57,187 bases of DNA, from contig CAVJLG010000079.1 of assembly GCA_963650135.1 (NCBI GenBank), positions 1 through 57,187 on the forward strand. Direction: 5' to 3'. Origin of the DNA: HGM13006 sp963650135 (GTDB lineage: Bacteria; Bacillota; Clostridia; Oscillospirales; Oscillospiraceae). The first letter of the stretch is position 1; every line of letters starts with the position of its first letter. The notes beneath the pieces were generated by a model, which searched no databases, had not been told where the DNA came from, and saw only the letters and a program-made list of their open reading frames with translations. Positions 9,013 through 17,459 of the stretch are shown here, piece by piece. The position numbers and the translations under genes are program-made.

Positions 9013-9369
9013 TTACGCTTCCTCCTGAAGCTCATCTTCCTCCGAGGTGTCCTCCTGCTTCTTGAAGCTCAGGCACTCCAGCTGGCGAGCCTTGATGATG
9101 TAGCTGTGCTCCGGGCTGGAGCTTTCAAAGGGGCTGGGCTCGAAGCTGCCAAGGATGGCGATGCGGGAACCGGGGTAGGCGAAGCGCTGGAACAGCTCCA
9201 CCTGCTTGCCGTAGAGCTTCACGGGAACAGTGTCGGTGATGCGTTCCCCTTCGGCATTCTTGTAGGTGCGCCAGGAGGTGATCTCCACGATGGCATAGGG
9301 ATTCCCCTTGGCATCCTTGCGGACGTCGGCTTCCTTGGCCACACGGCCAATTACAAAAATACTAAGCAT
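9013..9369 (-). CDS. ssb: Single-stranded DNA-binding protein (element-borne)
   Basis: A 118-residue OB-fold protein: L-S-I-F-V-I-G-R-V-A-K-E-A-D-V-R at the start, then W-R-T-Y-K-N-A-E-G-E-R and the strand motif S-R-I-A-I-L-G-S-F-E. The tail is acidic (EDTSEEDELQEEA) as in SSB proteins, but lacks the usual D-D-I-P-F ending that recruits repair proteins. AAAGGAG five bases upstream fixes the ATG at 9369; the frame is open to 9384. It is shorter than chromosomal SSB (~150 residues), as is common for mobile-element SSBs that protect single-stranded transfer DNA. It follows the interrupted replication gene. Confidence 0.85.
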   Translation of the reverse strand: MLSIFVIGRVAKEADVRKDAKGNPYAIVEITSWRTYKNAEGERITDTVPVKLYGKQVELFQRFAYPGSRIAILGSFEPSPFESSSPEHSYIIKARQLECLSFKKQEDTSEEDELQEEA

Positions 9370-9572
9370 AAAATCTCCTTTCACGTTTGAGCCGCCAGGT
9401 CGTGGCTAACCATGGCAGCGTAGTAGTTGTCGATGGTGGTGGGGGCGTTGTACAGGGTGGTCAGAAGGTACTGCCGGATGTTGCGGATCTTCGTGGTGTT
9501 TCGGCTGAGACAGCCCAAAACAAAGCGGATGTGCTCCGCGGTGAGCTTCATGAGCCGACCTTTGACCACCTC

Positions 9573-9589
9573 GGGTCTGTTGACAAAAT
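9573..9589 (+). repeat. IS left inverted repeat (IRL)
   Basis: GGGTCTGTTGACAAAAT, identical over 17 bases to the inverted right end at 11046-11062. It is preceded by target-site copy CCTC at 9569-9572. Confidence 0.93.
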
Positions 9590-9635
9590 ACCGCTTTAAC
9601 ATTATCTATGGTATAATCTATCCGGGTGATGCAGT

Positions 9636-11294
9636 ATGATGACCAGAAACGAAGCCAAGCAGAGCAAGCTCCTCCTCGTAACAATGGAAGAACTAATTCC
9701 ACAGGATCATTTTCTTCGCAAGCTGGATGCAGCCATCAGCTTCGAGTTTGTATACGACATCGTAGCCCCGCTGTATAGTGACCGTGGCAGGCCGTCAATT
9801 GATCCGGTACTGCTGGTTAAAATGCTGCTTCTGGGCTATCTTTATGGCATCGACTCCGAGCGAAAGCTGGCTGAAGAGGTTCGGTATAACATTGCGTACC
9901 GCTGGTATCTTGGGCTGGATCTGGATGATCCCGTCCCGGATCACTCCACCTTTTCGCAGAATCGTCGCCGCCGGTTTAAGGGCCAGGAGGTATTCCGGCA
10001 GATTTTTAATCGTATCGTCCGGGAATGCCAAAGGGCTGGGCTGGTTCGTGGTGAAAATGTTGTGATGGACTCCACGCACATTAAGGCGAACGCGGATAAC
10101 CATAACTCCGTATGGATTGACGTGCTTAAGAAGCCAGAAGCATACTGGGACGACCTTAATTTAACAGACTTGCCTACTGAGGTGGTTCGGAAATCCGAGA
10201 ACCCCTGTGATGCCGATGCTGGATATATGAACCGTACCAATAAACCAAAGGGATTCCACTACCTAAACCATCAGTGTTCCGATGCGGACACCGGCATTAT
10301 TCTGGATGTCAGCGTAACGGGTGGGGATGTGCAGGATTGCGAATGCTGCGTAGATCGGTATGCGTATCTGAAAAATGAAATGCATTATCCAATTAAATCT
10401 GCTGGACTGGATAGCGGCTATGATACAATCCGGATTCATTATGGCCTAAGCCGCTTAGGAATTACTACTTACATACGTCCTTGCTTACGCGGTGATCGAA
10501 AGAGTCCCAGATGGTTTTCTCGTAGTGACTTCAAATGGAATGTTAAAAGCAATAAATTTGTCTGCCCCAATGGAAAAGACTTGGTATTTAAGTGGATGGC
10601 AAAACCTAAAAAAGTTATGCCGCTCCTTATTTATGCCGCAGAAAATAGTGACTGCAATGCATGTTCGCTTCGTACCAAATGTATCTCAGAAAAGAAGCTA
10701 CACAGAGAAATATCTAGGAAATGGCTATCCGCTTTCCAAGATACAGGCCGTCAGCGCATAGGTACACACCGCTACAAGCAAATTCAGCGGCAAAGGCAGA
10801 TCGTTTGTGAAGGAAATTTCGGTTTGCAGAAGCGCTGCCATAATTTAAGATTCACCCGAAAAAGAGGCATTGAAAACGTATTAGAGCAATGCCTCCTTTC
10901 GGCGTCCGCTTTAAACCTGAAGCGGTTGGTAAAGGGAATAAGCCAGGTGAAAAATCCGCTTGCAGAGGCCATGGTGAGCCTCGTATGCAAGCGGATTTCG
11001 TGTTTTGGAGACTGGAGTTGGGCTTGTCGGCTGCTTAAAAATGTGATTTTGTCAACAGACCCCCTCTGCCGGGAAGTTATTGCCCGCCACCCGCACCGTC
11101 TGGCGCGTGGTGCAGACGGTCTCCACCAGGATCTCCAGAATTTCCTCCAGCTGCTCCTGCTGGTGTGGGTATTCCTGACACAGCAGGCCGTAGGAGATGT
11201 TCTGGGCGATGATCTCCCGGTAATTCTGCATCTCTGCGGCAGTCACTTCGGTTCGATTCCGCTTCTGGCTGATGGGAAGGGAATCGATACTTGA
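9636..11294 (+). CDS. IS1182-family DDE transposase, reading through the IS end
   Basis: The protein shows the IS1182/DUF772 N-terminal domain (F-L-R-K-L-D-A-A-I-S, then D-R-G-R-P-S-I-D-P-V-L-L) and RNase-H-fold catalytic regions: D-S-T-H-I-K-A-N near residue 145, G-L-D-S-G-Y-D-T near residue 265 and E-G-N-F-G-L-Q near residue 390. A Cys cluster (C-N-A-C-S-L-R-T-K-C) lies near residue 345. Two adjacent ATGs (9636, 9639) are possible starts. No stop codon occurs in this frame before the IS ends at 11062, so the protein gains ~77 residues from the antisense strand of the disrupted gene and ends at 11294. The native part is ~475 residues, close to family length (450-550). Confidence 0.85.
   Translation: MMTRNEAKQSKLLLVTMEELIPQDHFLRKLDAAISFEFVYDIVAPLYSDRGRPSIDPVLLVKMLLLGYLYGIDSERKLAEEVRYNIAYRWYLGLDLDDPVPDHSTFSQNRRRRFKGQEVFRQIFNRIVRECQRAGLVRGENVVMDSTHIKANADNHNSVWIDVLKKPEAYWDDLNLTDLPTEVVRKSENPCDADAGYMNRTNKPKGFHYLNHQCSDADTGIILDVSVTGGDVQDCECCVDRYAYLKNEMHYPIKSAGLDSGYDTIRIHYGLSRLGITTYIRPCLRGDRKSPRWFSRSDFKWNVKSNKFVCPNGKDLVFKWMAKPKKVMPLLIYAAENSDCNACSLRTKCISEKKLHREISRKWLSAFQDTGRQRIGTHRYKQIQRQRQIVCEGNFGLQKRCHNLRFTRKRGIENVLEQCLLSASALNLKRLVKGISQVKNPLAEAMVSLVCKRISCFGDWSWACRLLKNVILSTDPLCREVIARHPHRLARGADGLHQDLQNFLQLLLLVWVFLTQQAVGDVLGDDLPVILHLCGSHFGSIPLLADGKGIDT
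11046..11062 (-). repeat. IS right inverted repeat (IRR)
   Basis: Reverse complement of the left end over 17 bases. It is followed by the second target-site copy CCTC at 11063-11066. Confidence 0.93.
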
Positions 11295-11778
11295 TTGATC
11301 TGTTTTTTCTTTTTCTGTTTTGGATGAGTTAGTATTTAATTGCGTTGGATTCTCCGGCATCGGCGCAGCCGTCTGCGGATTTACCGTTGTCGGATTTTCC
11401 GTCGACGGTTCGTGCGGCAACGGGCGCTCACGGATCACATACTCATTGCTGCCGAACCTTCCGCCCTCTGTGGTAGTCTGGTGCCGGGTGATGTACCCGG
11501 CTTTTCCCAGTTCCAGAATGGCGGTGCGGATGGCGTCCTTGCTCTCCTTGTTAATGTGGGCCAGCCCCACCAGGGTATAATCCCATTCCTCCGGCAGAGA
11601 CAGCATCTGGGAGAGCAGCCCCTTGGCTTTCAAGGACAGGTTCTTGTCTCGCAGATGGTAGTTGCTCATGATGGTGAAATCCTTTGTCTTTTCTACGCGA
11701 AATACAGCCATAGTTTTTCCTCCTGTACGCAAAAAGGGGCGGAAATCCGAAGATCCCCGCCCCTGGGTTTCTGATTCG

Positions 11779-12172
11779 TTATTCTGTTCGGGTCCCTCTG
11801 ACCAGAAGTCGGTGACTGTTCACCGCTATGGGCACACAGGTCACAAGGGTCACATAGTCCTCGCCGTCCACTGTAGATGCTGAGATCCGCAAGCTTACGG
11901 TAGCTGAACTCTACGCCCTGAATGGCGTACTGACTGAGCGCTGTATTCACCTGCTCATCTGCAAGCCCGGTGGACACATAGGACTGCGAGTCCCAAATGC
12001 CGTCGTTCTCGGCCCCGGTCAGATCGTACTTATACAGGGTCAGGGAAGTGCTGCGGCCTGTGTCAATGGTAGCCGTAGCAGCGTCGGCGGCAGAAACGCC
12101 GCTGGAGATGGAAAAAGCCATGACCGCAGTCATGGCAAGGGCGCTAATCCGTTTCAAAATGTTAGTTTTCAT
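11779..12172 (-). pseudogene. Pilin N-terminus fused out of frame to a sortase C-terminus
   Basis: From the ATG at 12172 the frame encodes a signal peptide (KRISALAMTAVMAFSISSGVSAADA) and the first ~70 residues of a SpaA/Cna-type pilin, including S-L-T-L-Y-K-Y-D-L-T-G-A. Near 11880 the sequence changes. In the next frame it reads S-T-V-D-G-E-D-Y-V-T-L-V-T-C-V-P-I-A-V-N-S-H-R-L-L-V-R-G and stops at 11779. That is the C-terminal end of a sortase with its TLxTC active-site motif and conserved Arg. An internal deletion has removed the rest of the pilin and most of the sortase. The ATG overlaps the end of the adhesin gene by 11 bases. Confidence 0.8.
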
Positions 12173-14592
12173 GAGAGATCCTCCGTTTCAGATTTTTCAG
12201 AATGATTGGGTATTTAACGTTGGCAAAGAGCAGCAGCCCCAGAACAAGTGCCGCAACGCCAACTCCCGCAAAGGGAAAGCCGCTTCCGCCCGTCATGGGC
12301 AGTGTGTAGATATGTCCGTTTTGAACCGTGATAGGGAAATTGTAGAAGTACGCTGTTCCGTCAATCACCTCATCCGGGGGGGCGGTCACTTTGCCGTCAG
12401 GATAGCTGACTGGCAGCGTGCCCTCAAAGATCGGCTCTTTCAGAAGTTCGTATCCTTCTGGGGCAGCTACCTCCGTCAAACGGTACTGTACTTCTTCATC
12501 TGCCCAAAGATTTTCAAAGGTAACGATACCGGATTCATCCGTAGTGAGCTTGCCGTCTGTAACGGCAGTGGATGTGCCGCCTTTGGCAAGGGAATCACTG
12601 TGATACACAGGTTTCCAACTATCGCCGTCCTTGTATTCCAGCAGAAAGGTGGCTCCAAACAGCGGCTGTCCATCGGTGTTCTGCTTTGTGATGGAAATAG
12701 AACCGGGGCGGCGATCATCCTTGGCGGTGTACTGAATCTCCGCATCGTGCTCCTCCACTGACCAGATCCCGGTGTTGTCCTCATTCAGAAGATACCCCTT
12801 GGGCGCTTTCGTCTCCTTCCACACATAAGTGACGCCGAATACCAGGTCCTCGAAAGCAACGGTGTCGTCCTCGCCGGTGGTCAATGTACTCTCAGAACCA
12901 TCCGAACCGGTGAGGGTAAACACCGCACCGGACAGCGGCGCATTGTCCGCACTGTCCACCTTGAGAATGGACAGCTTGCCTGTCCAAATGTTGTTGTAAA
13001 TGGTCAGAACATGGCCGGAATTGTCCTTCGTTACGGTCTGACCATCCTTGGAAATGCGGACCTCATAGACCGTCTCGTCTCGGTCATAGCCCGCCCAGCC
13101 GGTGCGCTGCTGGACGCAGTAGATACCATAGGGCAGGCTCTTGGAGGTACCTTTGCCGTTCTTCCTGATGGTGATAATGTCCCGTTCCGTTTCTTTTGCG
13201 GTATCGTAGCTGCCCGCAGATTTCAGATATACCGTAAACGTGGCACCCTCCTCCGGCTGCTTTTCATCAGAGACAGTGTTCAGTGCGTACTTGGTCAGCT
13301 GAATTTTGCCGTACATTACTGCATCGCTGACCGTTACAGAAAAGCTATTTTCCTTCTCGCTGTAGTGGTCATAGCTGGTTTTCAGCTTGTACACCGTCTT
13401 GTCCAGCTTGTAGCCGCTGGGAGCTTTCGTCTCCTTGAGGGTGTAAACGCCGTCATCCTGGGTGCATGGAAACAAATCCGTGGTGAAGCCGCCATCAGAA
13501 ACAGTATAGGTGGCAACCGCCTTGCCGGACTTGTACAGAGTATATTCCGCACCGTTCAGCGTGGCATCGCCTTGGGGCGCAGCCTTGCCGGTGTCCGCAT
13601 CCACCTTGGTGATGGTGGCACGCCAGTGCTTCCAGATGTTCTCAGCGATGGCATAAGCAATGTCATTGCCGGGGATAGTAACGTTCTGTGGTTCGGGGAG
13701 GATGTATGCGTTACCGGGAGAGACTTCCTCCAGCGTATAGGTGCTGATCTCAATGTCCTTGAAGTATGCCTTGCCGTCCGAGCCGGTGGTGGCAGTGACA
13801 TCCACGGAGTTGCTCTTGTCACTGGTGCCATACAGCCGGAAGGTGAAGACCGACCAGCTGCCGTAATTGACCGCCTTGCTAACCACCAGACTGCCTGTTT
13901 TCGGCGCATCCGCCCAGGTCAGGGAAATGTGCGCTTGAAGGTAATCTGCCCCGCCGGAGGCCAGCACGGTCTGGTAGGTTGGATTCTCCCATATGGTCGG
14001 GTTGCTGGTGGACATGAGCTTCTGGTCCGAGGTGCCGGTAATTGTCTGACCCTTGATGGCGTCCGCATTTGCTGCGGGTACGGAGATATACAATGTGTTG
14101 CCGCTTCGAGAGAAGCTGACACCGGATGCGGAGAAGGTGAAGTGGGACAGGACGCCCGCCGTATCCCGGACGCTGCCCTCATAGCAGCCAGTGGAATTGT
14201 TCAGGGTCAGTGTGATGGACTTCGCACTGCTCTGGGATGTTCCCGCAAAGCTGGGAACTGTGCCGTCCGACACGGAGATAGCATTCAAAATGCCATCATA
14301 ACAGCTCTGGAAGTCCGCCCCCAGCACGGCGTAAACATTGCGGTAGAGACCGTAATCTGTGCAGGACTTGATGTCCGCATTGTACCGGCTGTGAGATACG
14401 ACCTCCCAAATGAGCACCTGCGTTGCAGCGTACTGTACCTGACGGCTGTAGCCGTAGTCCACTTGTGGGTAGCCAAAAGCCAGGATTTTCTGAATGTGGC
14501 TGCGCTGGAGGTCATCCAGCTCCAGCTTCCAGTAGGAGGAGCTGCTGGCATCGTCTGACGTGTAGGAGGTGTAGTAAGCAGGTGAGGGGGTC
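12162..14592 (-). pseudogene. 5'-truncated LPxTG cell-wall adhesin with Cna-B repeats
   Basis: About 810 codons of a wall-anchored adhesin. The N-terminal end of the remnant is the second half of a thioester domain (A-A-T-Q-V-L-I-W-E), followed by several Cna-B/SpaA repeats marked by E-T-K-A-P-x-G-Y. It ends with the sorting signal L-P-M-T-G, a hydrophobic helix and K-N-L-K-R-R. The frame is open to about 14592, where it runs into the ~180-bp repeat and meets a stop (TAA) near 14608. The start codon, signal peptide and thioester-forming Cys half are missing. The GTG at 14462 (Met-Asp-Tyr-Gly) is only the first possible internal start and has no clear ribosome site. In the intact element this protein would be the tip adhesin of a sortase-assembled pilus. 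Confidence 0.8.
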
Positions 14593-14769
14593 GGATCAAA
14601 AATAATGCCAAATTACGGGATGATATCTATTTTGTCGTGAAGATTCAAAAAAGTATTCCGGCTTCTGAATATCTATTTTTTAACGATGGAAAGGGCTACT
14701 ATTTGCGAAGAAATACGACAAAAGCACCGATTCCTCGGTGCTTTTGTTCGTGACATCTTTTTTGTCCTG
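14581..14769. repeat. ~180-bp repeat, copy 1
   Basis: Closely similar to 24380-24568 in the same orientation. Shared blocks include GCCAAATTACGGGATGATAT, TATTTGCGAAGAAATACGAC and CAAAAGCACCGATT. Each copy contains two ~18-base direct repeats of the form GAYATCTWTTTTKTCSTR (here 14622-14639 and 14752-14769) and an intrinsic-terminator-like hairpin between them. This copy cuts off the 5' end of the adhesin gene. Confidence 0.85.
14720..14746. terminator. Terminator hairpin inside repeat copy 1
   Basis: AAAAGCACCGA and TCGGTGCTTTT form an 11-bp perfect stem with a TTCC loop and flanking A/T runs in both directions. The same hairpin is present in repeat copy 2 (24519-24545). Confidence 0.6.
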
Positions 14770-14793
14770 TATAGCCATCTATACAGGACAAAA
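14760..14793. promoter_or_regulatory. Perfect palindrome with 15-bp arms
   Basis: TTTTGTCCTGTATAG (14760-14774), loop CCAT, CTATACAGGACAAAA (14779-14793). It lies between repeat copy 1 and the stop of the AEC carrier gene. Both sides end in A or T runs that belong to the arms, with no further U run, so it is either an operator-like site, the end of a mobile element or a weak bidirectional terminator. Confidence 0.55.
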
Positions 14794-14836
14794 CTGGTAT
14801 ATAATTTGCAACTTGCACTTGGCGAAACGACCCTGC

Positions 14837-15754
14837 TCAGCGCAGCAGATAAATTGCCGGAATAGACATCAGCGGAATGGTGATACAGGAAAGAATGGTA
14901 GTCAGTACGAACAGTTCGGTGGCGTAGCCAGAGTCCTTCTCATATCGGGCGGCGAACATGATTGCGGTAGCGCCTACTGGGCAGGCTGCTCCGACGAATA
15001 CCGTATAGGCAATAGTGAAATCCAGATGCATGGGCAGCAGTACCAGCAGGCAGAGAGCGGGAATCAAAAGCAGCTTTATGAAACAAATCCGATAGAGACG
15101 GAGATTTTTTAGGCTTTTGAGCACGTTACTCTGGGCAAGATTAACTCCGGCAATTACCATTGCCAGCGGCGTGTTCATGCTTGCAATCTGTTGGAGCGGG
15201 GAGAGCAGCGGCTCTGGAAGCCGGATTTGCGCCACAAAGCACACAATTCCCAACACAACGGCGACAATAGCGGGAGTCAGCAGCTTTTTCCACAGCTGCC
15301 GCAGTTGACATTTGTCTCCCATGACTGCGGTGCCGTGGGTCCAGAGCAGAAGATTGAACGCGGCGTTGTAGGCGGTCATGTAAAAGACACCCTCGGCACC
15401 CAATACGCTACTGATCAGGGGAATGCCAATAAAGCCACAGTTGGAGTAAACCAATGACATTTGCTCTACGCTCTGTTGGGGATTATTTCGGCGAATCAGC
15501 AGCTTTGAGAGCAGAATGCACAGTCCAAAGGTCAAAAGAGAGGCCACAAGTGCCAGAAAAAGCCCCCAAAGACGCTCCAAATCGAAGTCGATTTGATAGG
15601 ATACGAAAATCAGCAGCGGACATACCAGCAGCAAAAGAAAGTTGGAGAGCTGCTGATTGGTTTCTGCGCGAAGAAGTCCGGTCTTGCAGGCAATCACACC
15701 GCCCAGCAGGATTACGAACATTTCAAATATTTTTTCTGCAACGATTCCTGCCAT
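14837..15754 (-). CDS. AEC (auxin efflux carrier) family transporter
   Basis: A 305-residue membrane protein with about ten hydrophobic segments in two five-helix halves, the AEC architecture. Landmarks are S-N-C-G-F-I-G-I-P-L near residue 105 and the second-half G-A-A-C-P-V-G-A-T-A-I-M near residue 255. The ATG at 15754 follows GGGAGG eight bases upstream; the longer frame to 15778 is less likely. Bacterial AEC proteins carry malate, lactate-type hydroxyacids or other carboxylates. It is the last gene of cassette A, 86 bases after a D-2-hydroxyacid dehydrogenase, which fits export or exchange of the hydroxyacid product. That link is inference. Confidence 0.85.
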   Translation of the reverse strand: MAGIVAEKIFEMFVILLGGVIACKTGLLRAETNQQLSNFLLLLVCPLLIFVSYQIDFDLERLWGLFLALVASLLTFGLCILLSKLLIRRNNPQQSVEQMSLVYSNCGFIGIPLISSVLGAEGVFYMTAYNAAFNLLLWTHGTAVMGDKCQLRQLWKKLLTPAIVAVVLGIVCFVAQIRLPEPLLSPLQQIASMNTPLAMVIAGVNLAQSNVLKSLKNLRLYRICFIKLLLIPALCLLVLLPMHLDFTIAYTVFVGAACPVGATAIMFAARYEKDSGYATELFVLTTILSCITIPLMSIPAIYLLR

Positions 15755-15840
15755 GGAATGTGCCTCCCGTCGGGTCATTGATGCTGTGCGAGGAAAGTGG
15801 TCAAAAACATGGGGATTTGACCACTTTCCCTGCTTTGGTA

Positions 15841-16800
15841 TCAGGACTGCGCCTGAATATACTCCTGCGCAACGAGCAAGGAGTTGTGAACCATATCCTC
15901 CAGCGCCTGATCGGTAAAATAGGCCATATGCGGCAGCAGCAGAACATTTGGCATGGAACCCAGAATCGCCATTTGACGGTGCTTGAGCATGACGTTTTTG
16001 TGGTCGCTGTAATAGATGTTCCGATCTCCGTCCAGCACGTCCAGTCCCGCACCGGAAAGCTGACCCTGCTCTAGTGCGTCAATCAGCGCGTCGGAGTCCA
16101 CCAGTGCGCCACGGGCGGTGTTGATGAGTACCGCGCCCAGTTTCATCTGATGGAGCTTTTCTGCGTCCATGAAGTGGTAGGTCTGGTCGTTGGAGGTAAG
16201 GTGCAGAGAGACGATATCGGATTCGGACAGCAGTTGAGGAAGCGGACAGTATTTCGCTTGGATACTGTCCTTTGGCGTGCGGTTCCAGTAGAGGACTTTG
16301 CAGCCAAAGCCAGAAAGGTGCGCGGCAAGGGTGGTTCCGATGTGTCCGGCACCGATGATGCCGACGGTCATATTGGGAAGTTCTCTGCCGCGAAGACCGG
16401 GAAGGGAAAAGTCCTGCCCCACACTGCGGAGCAAAATGGGCTTGATATTCCGGAGCACCATCATCATCATCATGATGGCATAATCCGCTACACTGGCAGG
16501 AGAGTAGCGGACGTTGCGGATGCCAATGCCCAGCGTGGCGGCATAGTCCGCGTTCATATGCTCCATGCCAACGCAGCGGGTCACCCCCAGGCGAACGCCG
16601 TTTTTATGGTAAATATCCCAAAGCTCCGGGGTGATGACGGTTTCGGATAAGACGTTTACGCAATCCGCTCCAATGGTTAAATCCGAATTCTCAAGGCTTG
16701 GACGCTCATGGGTCATGACCAGATCAATATCATATTGCCGGTAATAGCGCTCAAAAATCGGGCGCTCGGCTTCATCCACGGTGTATGCAATCATTTTCAT
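15841..16800 (-). CDS. D-2-hydroxyacid dehydrogenase (D-lactate dehydrogenase/VanH-like), cassette A
   Basis: A 319-residue NAD-dependent D-isomer-specific 2-hydroxyacid dehydrogenase. The nucleotide motif G-x-G-x-x-G is at residues 150-155 (GIIGAGHIG), the substrate-binding Arg is R230 (N-T-A-R-G) and the catalytic His is H291 (L-P-H-M-A-Y). The Glu normally found in L-D-V-x-E-G-E is Asp here (L-D-V-L-D-G-D), and the same change occurs in the paralogue at 35482. R-Y-S-P-x-S-V-A-D-Y-A (residue ~99) is the usual substrate-loop signature. GGAGG eight bases upstream fixes the ATG at 16800 rather than 16815. The enzyme would reduce a 2-oxoacid, presumably made by the aminotransferase at 21660, to a D-2-hydroxyacid with NADH; the side chain it accepts is not known. 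Confidence 0.9.
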   Translation of the reverse strand: MKMIAYTVDEAERPIFERYYRQYDIDLVMTHERPSLENSDLTIGADCVNVLSETVITPELWDIYHKNGVRLGVTRCVGMEHMNADYAATLGIGIRNVRYSPASVADYAIMMMMMVLRNIKPILLRSVGQDFSLPGLRGRELPNMTVGIIGAGHIGTTLAAHLSGFGCKVLYWNRTPKDSIQAKYCPLPQLLSESDIVSLHLTSNDQTYHFMDAEKLHQMKLGAVLINTARGALVDSDALIDALEQGQLSGAGLDVLDGDRNIYYSDHKNVMLKHRQMAILGSMPNVLLLPHMAYFTDQALEDMVHNSLLVAQEYIQAQS

Positions 16801-16829
16801 AGGGGGTTCCTCCAAACGGGACAGTGTTA

Positions 16830-17447
16830 TCAGATCGCGTGTTCGTCAAACCGGCGGCGGATCAGGTCGGCAAGGGCTTGGGCGGTGCCTTCAATGCCCA
16901 GCGCGGTGCTGTTGAGCAGCAGATCCATATGCTCTGGATCCATCGGCTCATAGCCTGCATAGCGCAAGTGATAGGCACGGCGGGCCTTATCTACGTCGGC
17001 GCACATTTTACGGGCCTGGAGCGGCGTCATATTAAAGTATTGAACACAGTTCAAGGTACGTTCTTCCATGGGGGCATAAATAAACACTCGCAGCAGATTT
17101 TTTCGATCTCGCATGAGGTAGTCACCGCAGCGACCTACCAGAATGCATGAGGATCGATCCGCAAAATCCTCCAGAACGCATTCCTGTACGGAGAAAATCC
17201 GATCTTGAAGCTCTGTGGTGCCGTTGCCTAGGGGGAAAAGCATTTTTCCGTAGGTGCCAAACTTGTGGTTGGCCTCCTCCTCTTCCCGACTGATGAGCTT
17301 TAGCGGCATATCCATGCGCTTGGCTACCTCTTCCACAATATCGCGATCATAGTATTCGATGCCCAGCAGCTCGGCGGCACGCTTAGCAATGGGACGACCC
17401 ATACTGCCAAACTGCCGTCCGACGGTTACTACATATTTCTTTGCCAT
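16830..17447 (-). CDS. Cytidylate kinase-like family protein
   Basis: A 205-residue P-loop kinase-like protein. The nucleotide loop is modified (G-R-Q-F-G-S-M-G-R-P-I-A, residues 10-21), followed by Y-Y-D-R-D-I-V typical of the AAK6/cytidylate-kinase-like group, and an R-x-x-x-Y-H-x-R-Y lid-type stretch near residue 160. These proteins are common in Clostridia, distinct from true Cmk, and their substrate is unknown. The ATG follows AAGGAGGAACGACC. It sits 12 bases after the amidohydrolase stop and 29 bases before the dehydrogenase, squarely inside the cassette A operon. No paralogue is present in cassette B. Confidence 0.8.
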   Translation of the reverse strand: MAKKYVVTVGRQFGSMGRPIAKRAAELLGIEYYDRDIVEEVAKRMDMPLKLISREEEEANHKFGTYGKMLFPLGNGTTELQDRIFSVQECVLEDFADRSSCILVGRCGDYLMRDRKNLLRVFIYAPMEERTLNCVQYFNMTPLQARKMCADVDKARRAYHLRYAGYEPMDPEHMDLLLNSTALGIEGTAQALADLIRRRFDEHAI

Positions 17448-17459
17448 GGTCGTTCCTCC

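Larger units (their letters stand above)
9573..11062 (+). mobile_element. Complete IS1182-family insertion sequence (1490 bp)
   Basis: Both ends carry the same 17-bp inverted repeat, GGGTCTGTTGACAAAAT (9573-9589, and inverted at 11046-11062). The element is flanked by the 4-bp direct repeat CCTC (9569-9572 and 11063-11066), and the interrupted reading frame is restored when the element is removed. The perfect ends and perfect target duplication indicate a recent insertion. The left inverted repeat contains TTGACA, which with TATCTA 17 bases further on could drive the transposase. Confidence 0.92.
9381..11711 (-). pseudogene. DUF6017/replication-initiator-like gene interrupted by an IS
   Basis: The gene starts at 11711 (AGGAGG seven bases upstream). 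Its first ~215 codons contain a winged-helix-like domain (KTKDFTIMSNYHLRDKNLSL, then LSLPEEWDYTLVGLAHINKE), a Pro/Thr/Asn-rich linker and a helical C-terminal domain up to ...VAGNNFPAE. At 11067 the frame enters an insertion sequence. The missing end resumes at 9572 as VVKGRLMKLTAEHIRFVLGC and stops at 9381. Removing the IS and one copy of the CCTC target repeat restores an uninterrupted frame across ...FPA-E-VVKG. This protein type is found beside SSB and ParB-like genes in conjugative elements; its biochemical role in replication is not settled. Confidence 0.8.
8053..14600 (-). mobile_element. Decayed integrative conjugative element (replication and pilus/adhesin part)
   Basis: Minus-strand genes read adhesin (truncated), pilin-sortase remnant, DUF6017-type replication protein (split by an IS), SSB and ParB-like protein. 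This order is familiar from conjugative transposons of gut Firmicutes (family knowledge). No relaxase, VirB4/VirD4-like ATPase or integrase is present in the window, and three of the five genes are damaged, so this is a remnant. Its right edge coincides with the first copy of the ~180-bp repeat at 14581; its left edge is near the ParB-like gene end at 8053, with no recognisable att site there. Confidence 0.65.

Noticed and set aside
8053..14600. Active conjugative element
   Set aside because: No relaxase, coupling ATPase, VirB4-like gene or integrase in the window, and three genes are broken.
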